A DNA stretch of 64,000 bases from Leptolyngbya sp. FACHB-60 (GCF_014695775.1 NZ_JACJOX010000045.1:1-64000), one strand, 5' to 3'; numbered from the stretch's first letter, positions 8,708 to 18,945 are shown. The notes: generated by a model not told the origin, from the letters alone. Translations and numbers: made by a program.

Positions 8708-11700
8708 ATGGCAAACCTTGATGGCTCTATGGGGCCAACCCACAACCAGCGCACCGTTCTCGTTCTCGATCGGGTTGACGGCAGAGCCGACACCTATCGG
8801 CAGCTTTTGCCGCACCATGGCGAATGGTCGTATCAGGTTATAGCTGAGTTGTATGATGGCCCAATTCTCGACCTGTGCCAATCTCAGCAGGTTGATGGCA
8901 TTCTCTTAGAGTCTCACCACTCCGACAGCCGCAGTTTTGAGCTAGTGCAACACCTCAAAGCCCAGCTGCGCCATCAATGCCCACCGATCATCATGATTGG
9001 CGAGAATGAGGCCCGTGGGGCTGCGCGAGCGATCAAACTGGGGGCGATCGACTATCTGTGCCGGGACGATTTCACCGCCGCTCAACTCCAGCAGGCTCTC
9101 GATGCCGCGATGCCCAGCGCCCACCCAGCCGCCTACCCCCGACCGCAGGATCGAGAACGGTTTCTCGCTGTGGGGTCAGACTTGCAGGCGATCGCAGGCT
9201 ACGACGGCTATTTTCGCTGGGTAAGCCCCACCTTTGAACAGGTGCTGGGTTGGACGACAGCCGAAATGACCACCCGCCCCTGGATTGACTTTATCCATCC
9301 AGACGATGTCGCCCCCTCGCTCGCCACAGCAGAAACCCTGCTCTCCGGCGGCGAAATTATGGCCTTTGAAAACCGCTATCGCCATCGCGACGGCACCTAT
9401 CGCTGGCTGCGCTGGCGCTGCCAGCTGGATGTTGAGCAGCAGGTCAGCTACGGCACAGCCGTTGACATCAGCGCGCTCAAACAGTCTGAAGCAGCTCTCG
9501 ACAACAGCTATGACGATCTGGTTGAGCAATCGCACGTTTTCGACGCCATGCTGTCGGCTATCAGCGATTTTGTCTACCTCTTCGATCGCCAGGGTCGCTT
9601 TGTGTTTGTCAACCAGCCCCTGCTCGACCTGTGGGGATTGCCGTTAGAAGACGTTGTGGGGAAAAACTTCTTTGACCTCAACTACCCCGATGCGCTAGCG
9701 GCCAAGCATCAGCAAGAGATTGAGCAGGTGTTTACCACCGCCCAACCCCTCAGAGATGAATCCTCATACACCAGCTCAACCGGCATCAGCGGCGTCTACG
9801 AATATATCTTTACCCCGCTGTTTGACCCTGAGGGCTCGGTGCAGGCGGTGGTGGGCTCGACCCGCGACATTACCGAACGTCAGCGCACCGCCGCCTCACT
9901 GCAAGAGAGCGAAGAACGGTTTCGCCTGATGGCCAATACGGTGCCAGAAGTGATCTGGATTACCGACGCGGCTGGCCGAGTCGAGTTCGTCAACCAGCAG
10001 TGGAAGAAATATACGGGGGCCGATAGCGAGCCGACCACAGCGGTAGAGGCTCTGATCAGCTGCGTCCATCCAGACGACATCACCATGACGCTGAACACGT
10101 TCAGACAAGCCATGGAGAGCGGGAGTTTATTTAAGGCTGAGCACCGCATTCGCTCAGAGGCTGGCTTCTACCACTGGTTCTTGATTCAGGCCGAACCCTA
10201 TCGAGATCCGCAGACTGGCCAGATCGTGCGCTGGTTTGGCACCCTGGTCGACATCCACGATCGCAAGTTAGCTGAAGCCGCCCTCAGCGCCTCGGAGGCC
10301 AAATATCGATCGCTGTTCAACTCCATGGACGAAGGCTTTTGCATTTTGCAGTTGATCTTTGACGAGCAAGATCGGCCCATCGACTACCGCTATATCGAGA
10401 CCAACCCCGTCTTTGAGCGGCAGTCGGGACTAGTCAATGCCCTTGGCAAGACCATTCGCGAGCTGGTGCCCAACATTGAACCCTTCTGGTTTGACATCTA
10501 CGGCCGAGTTGCCCTCACGGGCGACCCAATGCGATTTGAAGAACAGGCCCAGTCGATGGGCCGATGGTTTGACGTCAACACCTTTCGCGTCGGTGCCCCC
10601 CACGAGCGCAAAGTGGCCGTGCTCTTCCAAGACATCACTGGCGCCAAAGAAGCCGAGGCCCGATTGCACCAAGCGGCCAAACTCGACGCGTTTCGAGTCA
10701 CCCTAGCCGATGCGCTGCGGGTGCTGACCGACCCCATTGAGGTGCAAGCCACCGCCTGCCGCCTGATTGGCAAAGAGCTAAACGCCAGCCGAGTCTATTA
10801 CTACGAATACAACGAAGCCACCCTGATGGGTACCGTTCACGATGACTATCGGCAAGACGGTGGGCCCAGCATGGTAGGGGTTTACCGTTTTGATGATTTC
10901 TCAACTGTGCATACGCTGCTGCGAACGGGGCATCCGCTGCTGCTGGCCGACGTTGCCAACACTACGATGCTCACCCCAGCCGAACAGGCCCGGTTTGAAG
11001 TGTTGGGCATAGACGCCCTAGTCTGCATTCCCCTGGTCAAAAACTACCAGCTGGTCGCGGTGTTCAGCGTCGCTCAGTCGACCCCCCGCAACTGGACAGC
11101 CCTTGAAATTTCGCTAATTCACGAAACCGCCGAACGCACCTGGGCCGCCGTCGAGCGCGCCCAGGCCGAAGCGCGGTTGAGCCAAAGCGAAGCCCAGTTT
11201 CGCCTGCTCGTCACCGCTAGCTCAGATACGCTATATAAAATGAGCGCTGACTGGAGCGAGATGTACAGCCTTTATGGCCAGGGGTTTCTATCCAGCACCG
11301 ATCACCCCAATCGCTTGTGGCTAGACGCCTACATTCCCCAGGACGAGCAGCCCCCAGTTCTAGAGGCCATTCAGCAGGCCATTTGCGACAAGCGCCCCTT
11401 TGAGCTAGAGCACCAGGTTTGGCGGGCAGACGGCACCGTGGGCTGGACCGTGTCGCGGGCCGTGCCGCTACTCAACGAGCAGAATGAAATCGTGGAATGG
11501 TTTGGCGCGGCCAGCGATGTCACCGAGCGCAAACAGCTGCTAGAGCGAGAGCAGACGGCGCGGGAAAATGCGGAACGGGCCAACCGCACCAAAGACGAGT
11601 TTTTGGCGATTCTCTCCCATGAGCTCAGGTCGCCCCTCAACCCCATTTTGGGCTGGGCTAAACTGCTGCAAACCAATCAGCTCGACGCCGACAAGACCCA

Positions 11701-12721
11701 ACGCGCCCTGGCTACCATCGAGCGCAACGCCAAGCTGCAAACCCAGCTGATCGACGACTTGCTCGACGTGGCTAAAATTCTGCGCGGCAAGCTCGAAATT
11801 AGCGACATTGCAATTGATCTGGCCACGGTGATTGAGGCCTCTATCGATGTGGTGAGAACCGCTGTGCAGGCCAAAGCGATCGCGCTGCACATCTCCCTAG
11901 CTGACAACTGCCTAGTCAGAGGCGATAGCGCTCGCCTACAGCAGGTGATCTGGAATCTGTTGTCTAACGCGGTCAAGTTTACACCCCAAGGTGGGCAGAT
12001 CGAGCTGAGCCTTACATCGGTGGACGATTGCGCCCAGGTGACTATTACTGACACCGGCAAAGGCATTAGCCGCGAGTTTTTGCCGCAGCTCTTCGACTCG
12101 TTTCGCCAGGAAGATGTGTCAATTACTCGTCAGTACGGCGGGCTGGGGCTGGGGCTGTCGATTGTTAAATACTTAGTCGAAGCTCACGGCGGCAGTATTG
12201 TCGCCGACAGCCCCGGCGAAGGGCAGGGGTCAACCTTTACCCTGCGGCTGCCGCTGATGCCCGATGCCGCCGTTCCGCCCCTGAAGGAGGCCCGTCTGCC
12301 TACGGTTATCGACCTGACGGGGGTCAAAGTGCTGGCCGTTGATGACAGCCAAGACAGCCTCGACTTAATCGCTATGGTGCTGAGCCAGTATGGGGCCGAG
12401 GTGCGAGCCGTCGCTTCGGCCCATGAGGTGTTGCCCCATTTGACCAATTTTGAGCCTGATGTGCTGGTGTGTGACATTGCTATGCCCGACATGGATGGTT
12501 ACACCCTGCTGCAACAGATTCGCCACTTATCGCCTGAATATGGCAGCCAGGTACCGGCGATCGCTGTGACCGCCTTTGCCCGCGAGGAAGATCGCCACCG
12601 CGCTCTGGCCAATGGCTTTCAGCAACACATGAGTAAACCCATCGAGCCCGAAAAGCTGCTGCTGGCGGTGATAGAACTGACCATGGCTGGCCGCACCGCT
12701 GACTGTGGGCCTTTGAAGTGA
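8708..12721 (+). CDS. Multi-PAS/GAF hybrid histidine kinase with terminal receiver
   Basis: This is a 1337-residue, mostly cytoplasmic sensor kinase with no clear membrane helices. In order: a degenerate receiver (about residues 17-136), four PAS domains (to about 650), a GAF domain (about 660-830), a fifth PAS, HisKA (DEFLAILSHELRSPLNPI, phospho-His), HATPase (NLLSNAVKFTP, DTGKGI, GGLGLGLS), and an active-looking receiver with VCDIAMPDMDGY. The N-terminal receiver has Glu/Ser in place of the phospho-Asp (GILLESHHS) and lacks the Lys, so it is a pseudo-receiver. The frame is open back to a GTG at 8555, but the domain starts just after 8708 (MANLDGSM), so I prefer that ATG; 8684 is also possible. 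The signal sensed is unknown. Confidence 0.9.
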   Translation: MANLDGSMGPTHNQRTVLVLDRVDGRADTYRQLLPHHGEWSYQVIAELYDGPILDLCQSQQVDGILLESHHSDSRSFELVQHLKAQLRHQCPPIIMIGENEARGAARAIKLGAIDYLCRDDFTAAQLQQALDAAMPSAHPAAYPRPQDRERFLAVGSDLQAIAGYDGYFRWVSPTFEQVLGWTTAEMTTRPWIDFIHPDDVAPSLATAETLLSGGEIMAFENRYRHRDGTYRWLRWRCQLDVEQQVSYGTAVDISALKQSEAALDNSYDDLVEQSHVFDAMLSAISDFVYLFDRQGRFVFVNQPLLDLWGLPLEDVVGKNFFDLNYPDALAAKHQQEIEQVFTTAQPLRDESSYTSSTGISGVYEYIFTPLFDPEGSVQAVVGSTRDITERQRTAASLQESEERFRLMANTVPEVIWITDAAGRVEFVNQQWKKYTGADSEPTTAVEALISCVHPDDITMTLNTFRQAMESGSLFKAEHRIRSEAGFYHWFLIQAEPYRDPQTGQIVRWFGTLVDIHDRKLAEAALSASEAKYRSLFNSMDEGFCILQLIFDEQDRPIDYRYIETNPVFERQSGLVNALGKTIRELVPNIEPFWFDIYGRVALTGDPMRFEEQAQSMGRWFDVNTFRVGAPHERKVAVLFQDITGAKEAEARLHQAAKLDAFRVTLADALRVLTDPIEVQATACRLIGKELNASRVYYYEYNEATLMGTVHDDYRQDGGPSMVGVYRFDDFSTVHTLLRTGHPLLLADVANTTMLTPAEQARFEVLGIDALVCIPLVKNYQLVAVFSVAQSTPRNWTALEISLIHETAERTWAAVERAQAEARLSQSEAQFRLLVTASSDTLYKMSADWSEMYSLYGQGFLSSTDHPNRLWLDAYIPQDEQPPVLEAIQQAICDKRPFELEHQVWRADGTVGWTVSRAVPLLNEQNEIVEWFGAASDVTERKQLLEREQTARENAERANRTKDEFLAILSHELRSPLNPILGWAKLLQTNQLDADKTQRALATIERNAKLQTQLIDDLLDVAKILRGKLEISDIAIDLATVIEASIDVVRTAVQAKAIALHISLADNCLVRGDSARLQQVIWNLLSNAVKFTPQGGQIELSLTSVDDCAQVTITDTGKGISREFLPQLFDSFRQEDVSITRQYGGLGLGLSIVKYLVEAHGGSIVADSPGEGQGSTFTLRLPLMPDAAVPPLKEARLPTVIDLTGVKVLAVDDSQDSLDLIAMVLSQYGAEVRAVASAHEVLPHLTNFEPDVLVCDIAMPDMDGYTLLQQIRHLSPEYGSQVPAIAVTAFAREEDRHRALANGFQQHMSKPIEPEKLLLAVIELTMAGRTADCGPLK

Positions 12722-12790
12722 GGCGATCGCCCATCGACAGCAGAGATAGACGGAGAGTTTTGCTGAGGCGATCGCCCTCAGCTAGGCTAA

Positions 12791-14209
12791 ATGCAGGCTG
12801 CTTTTGCTAGATCACCCGCTATGGATATTGGGTTGGCCTTTGGGCTGTCGTTTATGGCGCTGCTGGTAGGTGCGGTGCAAGGCATATTTATCGCCTATCC
12901 GCTGCTGCTGGCCATGGCCTTATTTGTGGGAGTGTTGCGCCGGCGAGGCTTTGCGCTGCGGGCGCTGGCAACCATGGGGTGGAGGGGCAGCCAAAAGGCC
13001 CTGCCCGTAATTGGGGTGCTGCTAATTATTGGGGCCGTCACCGCTAGCTGGATGGCGGCGGGCACCGTGCCGACGCTGGTGTACTACGGCCTTCAGGTGG
13101 TGACGCCCCACAGCTTTGTGCTGGTGGCCTTTGGTTTGTCCAGCGCCGTGTCGCTGCTGCTGGGTACCTCCTTTGGCACTGTGGGCACCGTTGGGGTGGC
13201 GCTGATGATTATGGTGGCCGAGGGTGACAGCGGGTTTGCTCGCCACCTGGTTGCCGGGGCAATTATTGCGGGAGCCTATGTGGGCGATCGCGCCTCACCC
13301 ATGTCCTCTAGCGCGCTGCTAATTGCCGCCATCACCCGCACCGATTTATACGACAACATTCGCCGCATGTGGCGCACCTCGCTGCTGCCTTTGGGACTGG
13401 CGATCGCAATCTACGCTGGCTTTGCCGGGTTCGCTCCAGTGCCGCTGGTCGAGTCGAGCCTGGTGGCCGACTTGGCGGCTGAGTTTCGCCTAGGTCCAGT
13501 GGCACTGCTGCCAGCGGCAGTAATGGTCGTGCTGTCGCTGCGGCGGGTGCCGGTGCAGCGGGCCATGGCGGCCAGCACCGCCACGGCGATCGCCCTAGCG
13601 ACGGCTTATCAGCACTACAGCATCTGGCAGGTGCTGCAATATCTGCTCACCGGGTTTCACTTGGAGGCTGACTCGCCGCTCAACGCCATTGTGCTGGGCG
13701 GCGGCGTAGCGGCGATGCTGCAGGTGTCGCTGCTGGTGGTGATCTCCACAGCCTTTGTGGGCATTTTTGCCGAAACGCGGCTGCTGCACCGGCTGGAGCG
13801 ATCGCTAGAAAACGTTAAAACACCGAGCGATCGCCTTTTTGCCACTACCCTGGTGGGCACCCTCTCGGCCGCTTTTGGCTGTACCCAGACCATCGCCATT
13901 TTGCTGACCCAGCAGCTGCTCGGCCCCACCTACCAGCGTACTCACGCCTCGCCCCCAGCGCTGGCCCTCGACTTAGAAAATACCGTCGTGGTCATCTCCC
14001 CACTGATTCCCTGGAACATTGCCGGGCTGGTGCCCGCCACCATTCTCGGGGTGAATGCGGGCTTTATCCCTTTTGCCTGCTATCTCTACCTGCTACCGCT
14101 GGTAAGTCTGGTCTGGCTGAGGGGGCGATCGTCACCGAGTAAGATCCTAGACTTGCCCCTAAGCAAACAACCCGTTGCTGAGCTTGATCGCTTCAAGGGG
14201 GATCTTTAG
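12791..14209 (+). CDS. NhaC-family Na+/H+ antiporter
   Basis: This is a 472-residue integral membrane protein with about 11-12 helices. NhaC-family hallmarks are LLGTSFGTVGTVGVALM and YVGDRASPMSSSALLIAA, followed by ENTVVVISPLIPWNI near residue 400. Family members exchange cytoplasmic Na+ (some couple malate and lactate) for protons. The start is uncertain: ATG 12821 (MDIGLAFG) is ten codons inside and could be the true one. It sits alone downstream of the hybrid kinase. A hairpin follows in the 3' region (14356-14379). Confidence 0.85.
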   Translation: MQAAFARSPAMDIGLAFGLSFMALLVGAVQGIFIAYPLLLAMALFVGVLRRRGFALRALATMGWRGSQKALPVIGVLLIIGAVTASWMAAGTVPTLVYYGLQVVTPHSFVLVAFGLSSAVSLLLGTSFGTVGTVGVALMIMVAEGDSGFARHLVAGAIIAGAYVGDRASPMSSSALLIAAITRTDLYDNIRRMWRTSLLPLGLAIAIYAGFAGFAPVPLVESSLVADLAAEFRLGPVALLPAAVMVVLSLRRVPVQRAMAASTATAIALATAYQHYSIWQVLQYLLTGFHLEADSPLNAIVLGGGVAAMLQVSLLVVISTAFVGIFAETRLLHRLERSLENVKTPSDRLFATTLVGTLSAAFGCTQTIAILLTQQLLGPTYQRTHASPPALALDLENTVVVISPLIPWNIAGLVPATILGVNAGFIPFACYLYLLPLVSLVWLRGRSSPSKILDLPLSKQPVAELDRFKGDL

Positions 14210-14355
14210 CCTGCTACCCCTTACCCTTGCCTATCAAAAGCTGTCTTGCACCCATTAGGTCAGTATCCGCATGAGTTTGCTCGAGCTGGAAGCAACTCGG
14301 TTATAGGAGTGAAGAGTCTGCACAGTAGTTTCAATACTTTAGAAAAGCTGAAAAT

Positions 14356-14379
14356 CCATAGCCTTGGTGAAAGCTATGG
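14356..14379. terminator. Hairpin downstream of the NhaC gene
   Basis: CCATAGC (14356-14362) pairs with GCTATGG (14373-14379) around a 10-base loop, followed by GTTCAAAATTG. It lies 146 bases after the antiporter stop between convergent genes, so it may be a terminator. The T run is poor. Confidence 0.35.
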
Positions 14380-14411
14380 GTTCAAAATTGACTGGGTCTG
14401 AGGACTAACGC

Positions 14412-14431
14412 CGGAGTGGCTGACCACTCCG
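14412..14431. terminator. GC-rich hairpin between convergent genes
   Basis: A perfect 8-bp stem, CGGAGTGG (14412-14419) with CCACTCCG (14424-14431), has a CTGA tetraloop. It is 24 bases beyond the stop of the DUF4347 gene on the minus strand and is the best terminator candidate for it, though no long U run follows on that strand. Confidence 0.45.
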
Positions 14432-14454
14432 ACACAGCAACCTACTGCTTTCAG

Positions 14455-17400
14455 CTACACGACAGGGTTCCAGCTAACGTCCGTAGTGGGCAGTGTAGTA
14501 ACGGTCTCTATTAGATTTGTGCCATCCATCAACCACAGAGCATTTTCCCCAGTTCCTGGGTTGTGCCACAGCAGGTCTAAGTTGCCATCCTGGTTAAAGT
14601 CAGCGGCTCCCTTAGCCTTCCAACTGGCATCAGCGGTGGTGGTTAGGTAACCTTCAACGAAGGTAGTGCCATCCATTTCCCAGAATGCGTTGGCACCGGT
14701 AATGCGGTTTTCCCAAAAAATGTCTGTCTTGCCATCGTTGGTAAAGTCGCCTACAGCCCCTACTTCCCAATCGAGACCTGCGTTGAGAGTAATAAACTCT
14801 CCAGAGACAAAGTCAGTGCCATCCATAAGCCAAACGGCAAGCTCACCGGTGTTGGAGTTGCGCCAGAGGATATCGTCTTTGCCATTGCTGTTGAAGTCGC
14901 TAGATTCAACCACCTTCCAGCCAGCGGCAGCATCATTAGGGAGAAGAGCGCCAGACGTAAGGTTGACCCCATCCATGAGCCAAACAGCAGCTTGATTAGT
15001 GGCTTTGTTTTGCCAGACTAGGTCAGGTTTGCCGTCGCCATTGAGGTCACCCAAAGCTTTGATGTCCCAGTTGACGTCTGTTACAGCCGGTGATAGAAAA
15101 TCACCTCCAGCAAAGTTGACGTTGTCCATCAGCCAAAATACTGCTGATTGCCCAACGTTCTGATGCCGCCAGAAGATGTCGACAGAACCATCACCGTTAA
15201 AGTCAGAGGTAGCATTAAACTGCTCGACGCGAGCATCGTTGGTGGGTGTGAGCACACTCGTCAACAACTCTGAAGTGCCCTGTCCATCCACATAGCTCAC
15301 CGCCACTTGCAACAGTTGGTTTACCTGGGCATTGCGGGGGCTAAAGGTGACGCCAGTTGCGCCGTCAATGTTGTTCCAGGTGATGCCATCGGTAGATTGC
15401 TTCCACTGATAGCTCAGAGTGCCTAAGCCATCAGCATCAGCCAGGGTAGAGGTATTTGCGGTTAGAATTTGACCCTGGGCAATGATGCCGTCGATGGTGA
15501 CCCCGCCCGTGGGTGCGTCGTTAACATTGGTGACTTTTGTTGCCGTGGCATTGCTAAAGACCGATTCAGCGGTACCGCCGCCGTCGGTGTAGCTGACCTG
15601 CGATCGCACAAACTGGCCAACCTGCGCTTGGGTAGGGGTCAAGGTACTGGTGTCCGCAGGCCTAGCAATGGTTGTCCAGGTGATGCCATCGGTAGATTGC
15701 TGCCACTGGTAAGTCAAGGTACCTAGGCCATCGGCATCAGCCAGGGTAGAGGTATTTGCGGTCAGGACTTGGCCTTGGGCGATGGTGCCGTCGATGGTGA
15801 CGCCGCCCGTGGGTGAGTCATTAACATTAGTCACTGCCGAGGTCGGTGCACTGGTAACAGCTTCTGGTGTTCCAAAGACATCTGTATAAGAGGCTTGCAC
15901 CGTCAAGACTTTGCTCACGTCGGCTTGGGTAAGTTGGTAGGTCGGACCCGCCACCCCCGTATTAAAGCCATTAGCAAACCAAGTGTATGTGATGGAACCT
16001 AGGCCATCAGGGTCGCTCAGGTTGTTGGAAGCGGTGAGGGTAAAACCTTGCTCAGCCGTACCGCTAATGGTAACGGTGCCCGTGGGTGGAAAGTTGTGAA
16101 TATGAGCAACATCGACATTGCTAGTGTAGTTATTAGAGATGGAACCATCAGACAGGACAATTGAGATAGAGCGATTGCCATCCGTAGGTTCACCCGCAGT
16201 GCCATTGGTGTAGGTAATGTTGTGAATTAACGCTTCAATCGCCTCTGGAGTAGCCGCCGCCGTTGTGAAATTAATTAGTAGAGCTTTGCCGTTACCATTT
16301 TCAGTTGCATCAATTGTTCCGATCAACTGACCTTCATAGAGGACATTGGAGCCAGAGACGCTGATCTGACCATTGCCAGTGCCCTGATTGTTAACCTGAA
16401 CCAGTTCTCCAACATCAACAAAGGCAGGATTGATCCGCAGGAAGCCACCATTTAGATCACTACCGCCAGCGTAGCTAACTGTAGCATTGCCACCCGCATC
16501 AATTGCAACGGGATCTCTACCCCAAGTGACGATATCGCCGCCAATCCCTGCAATTGCAGGAGCACTAAGATCAGCGACTACGAAGTTGTAAGTTTTATAA
16601 GAATCTGCGAACCCAGCTTGGGAAACACGGAACGTGACTGGGTAAACGCCTGCCCCGACAGTGCCAGCGTTATATGAAAAGGCTGGGGACGTGCCCGTCA
16701 ATGCTCCATTCGAATTGCTTAAGGCCTGAGCAGTGACCCCACCATCAAAACTGAAGTTAATGATCTCTTTCGCGCCAAGGTTGACCGTTGTTTGAGATTC
16801 AGTAACATCACCATTAACGTCAACAAGTGCAGCCCGAAGGTTGGCCAAGTTCAAGACAAAATCTACATGAGATTTGGACTTGACATTGCCGCTACTATCT
16901 AAATCTTCAACCACCAGGCCAGCGCTATAGAGCCCTTGAGCCAAGCTGCCAGATCCTGTCCAGGTAAGTAACCCAGTCGATGAATCGATACTAAAGCCAG
17001 ACGGATTGACCCCTCCCCCCAACTCTGTAGAGTTGGCTAATCGATACCTAACATCGTCGCCATCAGGATCGACTACTGAAAGTGCATAAGTCCAGTTGGG
17101 CAGAAGACTACCACTGGCATCTAATTTAGGCACATCCGCAATGATCGGAAAATCAATTTGTGGAGCACGGTTCCCATCTGCCAAGAAAAATGTTGACTGG
17201 ATATTCCAGCTTCCATTAGAATTATTGAGCAAATTGCTAATACGAACACCGCCCGAATAGTTGCCGGTGTAGGCCGTATTTGGATCGAAGTTGTTAGCTT
17301 GAATGAGCGTTGTTTGGAATGAGTATGTACCGGTGTTTGTCGTCGCAATATTTACGATGCTGTTAGATACCAGAGTCTGAGTGATCCCGGTTAAATTCCC

Positions 17401-18027
17401 TAGAGAAGAAATCGGGTTAACAGAGTTTTGAGCCCAGGCTGTTTTGACTGTGATGAGAGCATCATCATTAATGCCGTCACCATCAGTATCATTAGGAATC
17501 CAAGCAATTTGCCCACCTCGAAAGTGGGCTAGTTCTCCAGCCCAAGTGGTTAAGACAGTAGTGCTAAAGGGCGGTAGCGCAGTGATGTTAGTAGGGCTAA
17601 CTTCGAGAGACCAATAGCCTTGGCCAACCACCTGACGGGAAGCGGCGAGATTGGCGCCGGTTAGATCTTGGAGTTTACGAACAAACTCTTCTCCTGCATC
17701 TCCAGCAGCGACGTTGCAGCCGTAAAGCAGCAGGGTAGGGTTTGAAATTTGGGGAGAGAACCACGACTGTAGCGCTTGAGCGTGGTTCTCTAGATTAGTC
17801 AGATTGAGTTCAGTGTTGCCCAGGTATAAAATACCAGGAGCACCGTGGGAGACAATATGCACAGTGCTGACAGGGTAAGCCTCAAGGTAGTTGGTGATTT
17901 GGGCAATACCATCCACATCGGCAGCCAACACCTTGACAGCAACCCCAGGCAATGCGCCATTTACAAGGTGCTGAACGTCGCTAACATTGGCGTCAATAAA
18001 AACAACGGACTGGGCATTCTGAAACAT
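14455..18027 (-). CDS. Large DUF4347 repeat protein with FG-GAP/VCBS-like tail
   Basis: This is a 1190-residue, probably secreted surface protein. Residues 5-165 form a DUF4347 domain with HIVSHGAPG and LLYGCNVA, a caspase/gingipain-like His/Cys arrangement often placed at the front of cyanobacterial giant adhesins. Cadherin-like/Ig-like modules follow (VVDPDGDDVRYRL near 315). Then come two nearly identical 100-residue modules (TGGVTIDG.IAQGQ.LTAN with LADADGLGTL) and a more diverged third. The last 260 residues hold five repeats of about 50 residues starting DFNGDG..DI.W and ending in WLMDG, Ca2+-binding FG-GAP-like blades. No classical signal peptide is present, which is usual for DUF4347 proteins and hints at type I-like export. 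It is transcribed alone. Confidence 0.8.
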   Translation of the reverse strand: MFQNAQSVVFIDANVSDVQHLVNGALPGVAVKVLAADVDGIAQITNYLEAYPVSTVHIVSHGAPGILYLGNTELNLTNLENHAQALQSWFSPQISNPTLLLYGCNVAAGDAGEEFVRKLQDLTGANLAASRQVVGQGYWSLEVSPTNITALPPFSTTVLTTWAGELAHFRGGQIAWIPNDTDGDGINDDALITVKTAWAQNSVNPISSLGNLTGITQTLVSNSIVNIATTNTGTYSFQTTLIQANNFDPNTAYTGNYSGGVRISNLLNNSNGSWNIQSTFFLADGNRAPQIDFPIIADVPKLDASGSLLPNWTYALSVVDPDGDDVRYRLANSTELGGGVNPSGFSIDSSTGLLTWTGSGSLAQGLYSAGLVVEDLDSSGNVKSKSHVDFVLNLANLRAALVDVNGDVTESQTTVNLGAKEIINFSFDGGVTAQALSNSNGALTGTSPAFSYNAGTVGAGVYPVTFRVSQAGFADSYKTYNFVVADLSAPAIAGIGGDIVTWGRDPVAIDAGGNATVSYAGGSDLNGGFLRINPAFVDVGELVQVNNQGTGNGQISVSGSNVLYEGQLIGTIDATENGNGKALLINFTTAAATPEAIEALIHNITYTNGTAGEPTDGNRSISIVLSDGSISNNYTSNVDVAHIHNFPPTGTVTISGTAEQGFTLTASNNLSDPDGLGSITYTWFANGFNTGVAGPTYQLTQADVSKVLTVQASYTDVFGTPEAVTSAPTSAVTNVNDSPTGGVTIDGTIAQGQVLTANTSTLADADGLGTLTYQWQQSTDGITWTTIARPADTSTLTPTQAQVGQFVRSQVSYTDGGGTAESVFSNATATKVTNVNDAPTGGVTIDGIIAQGQILTANTSTLADADGLGTLSYQWKQSTDGITWNNIDGATGVTFSPRNAQVNQLLQVAVSYVDGQGTSELLTSVLTPTNDARVEQFNATSDFNGDGSVDIFWRHQNVGQSAVFWLMDNVNFAGGDFLSPAVTDVNWDIKALGDLNGDGKPDLVWQNKATNQAAVWLMDGVNLTSGALLPNDAAAGWKVVESSDFNSNGKDDILWRNSNTGELAVWLMDGTDFVSGEFITLNAGLDWEVGAVGDFTNDGKTDIFWENRITGANAFWEMDGTTFVEGYLTTTADASWKAKGAADFNQDGNLDLLWHNPGTGENALWLMDGTNLIETVTTLPTTDVSWNPVV
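15339..15836 (-). repeat. Two near-identical ~300-bp repeats inside the DUF4347 gene
   Basis: The block TGATGCCATCGGTAGATTGC recurs exactly 300 bp apart (15381 and 15681), and the flanking sequences (15416-15535 and 15717-15835) are also highly similar. Each unit encodes one 100-residue module. High nucleotide identity implies recent duplication or gene conversion, so module number may vary between strains. Confidence 0.85.
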
Positions 18028-18539
18028 TAGTGTACTCCTAGTGGAATGAGCGAGACCTGAGTTTCGCTGGTGTTTAAAAAACGATCAACGTGCTGAGAAA
18101 TTAACAACCGATGAAGCTGAAAGACAAAACTGAAGTCTCAAAAAATGATAGACAAGCAGAGCTTTGCGAAAAAACAATATGTTTTCCCAAAGAGCATCAA
18201 ACGGCTATAGATGAATCAGTTGGTAGGCTTTGCCTTGATTGCAATACATCAAGTCCGCTAGTAAATTGAGGGGATGAAGCCGCTCTACTGTAGACTTAGG
18301 TTCTTCAGAATACTACCAAAGCAACTTAAGGAACGATGAAGTTTTGTCTTTTGAGTAATCAAGCTTAAAGTCTGCAGATTAGGAAAGCTAAAGCATAAAG
18401 TATGCTAGCAAACTCAAATGAAAAAACGAACAAAGATGAGCGGGGATTAAGACATAATATAGATCGGTTCCGACAGGTACATCAGATAACAATAGGGAAC
18501 ATGGCGTTTAGAGATATTCGCCACCGAACTACATCCCTC
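18028..18539. other. Intergenic stretch upstream of the DUF4347 gene
   Basis: This A/T-richer half-kilobase contains the 5' region of the DUF4347 gene (GGAGTACAC just upstream of its start gives a possible ribosome-binding site). I see no convincing gene on either strand; the short plus-strand frame at 18402-18587 has no recognisable features. Confidence 0.4.
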
Positions 18540-18945
18540 TCAGTGAATATGCCCAGTTTCCTCTTTAAAGAAACAAGCACCCGCTAGATTCACAATCCGC
18601 AACTCAAGCACCGCCAGTAACTGCTCTTTGCACTCCTGTAGCATCTCCGGCCCTAGTGCTTCACCAACCTGGTGTTGATGGTGCAACAGGGATAAGAGGC
18701 TAGGAACACCCTCAAACCTCTAATGCCAACCAAGTAACACCGCTAACCTAATCGCTACAGAACGAACCGACCTCAACCCATTAGCGCGCCAAGGCACCCC
18801 GTCAGCTCGCAAACTGAAGCGAGCAAAAATCTTATTAATTGCTATGTAGGTGCTGCCTCAACTCGGCATTCATGAAGAAATCGACATCGCTAATATGGCC
18901 ATCGACCTGACCCGCACAGCTAGAAATTCCTCTACGAAAATACAT
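18540..18945 (-). pseudogene. Decayed gene of unknown family
   Basis: On the minus strand three coding-like pieces follow each other. From ATG 18945, 36 codons end HISDVDFFMNAELRQHLHSN at a TAA (18835-18837). A second frame then runs through IFARFSLRADGVPWRANGL to a TAG at 18720-18722. The same frame continues as RFEGVPSLLSLLHHQHQVGE and ELRIVNLAGACFFKEETG to a stop at 18540-18542. Composition is protein-like throughout, but the frame shift and the internal stop argue that it is a relic of one gene. I do not recognise the family. Confidence 0.4.
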
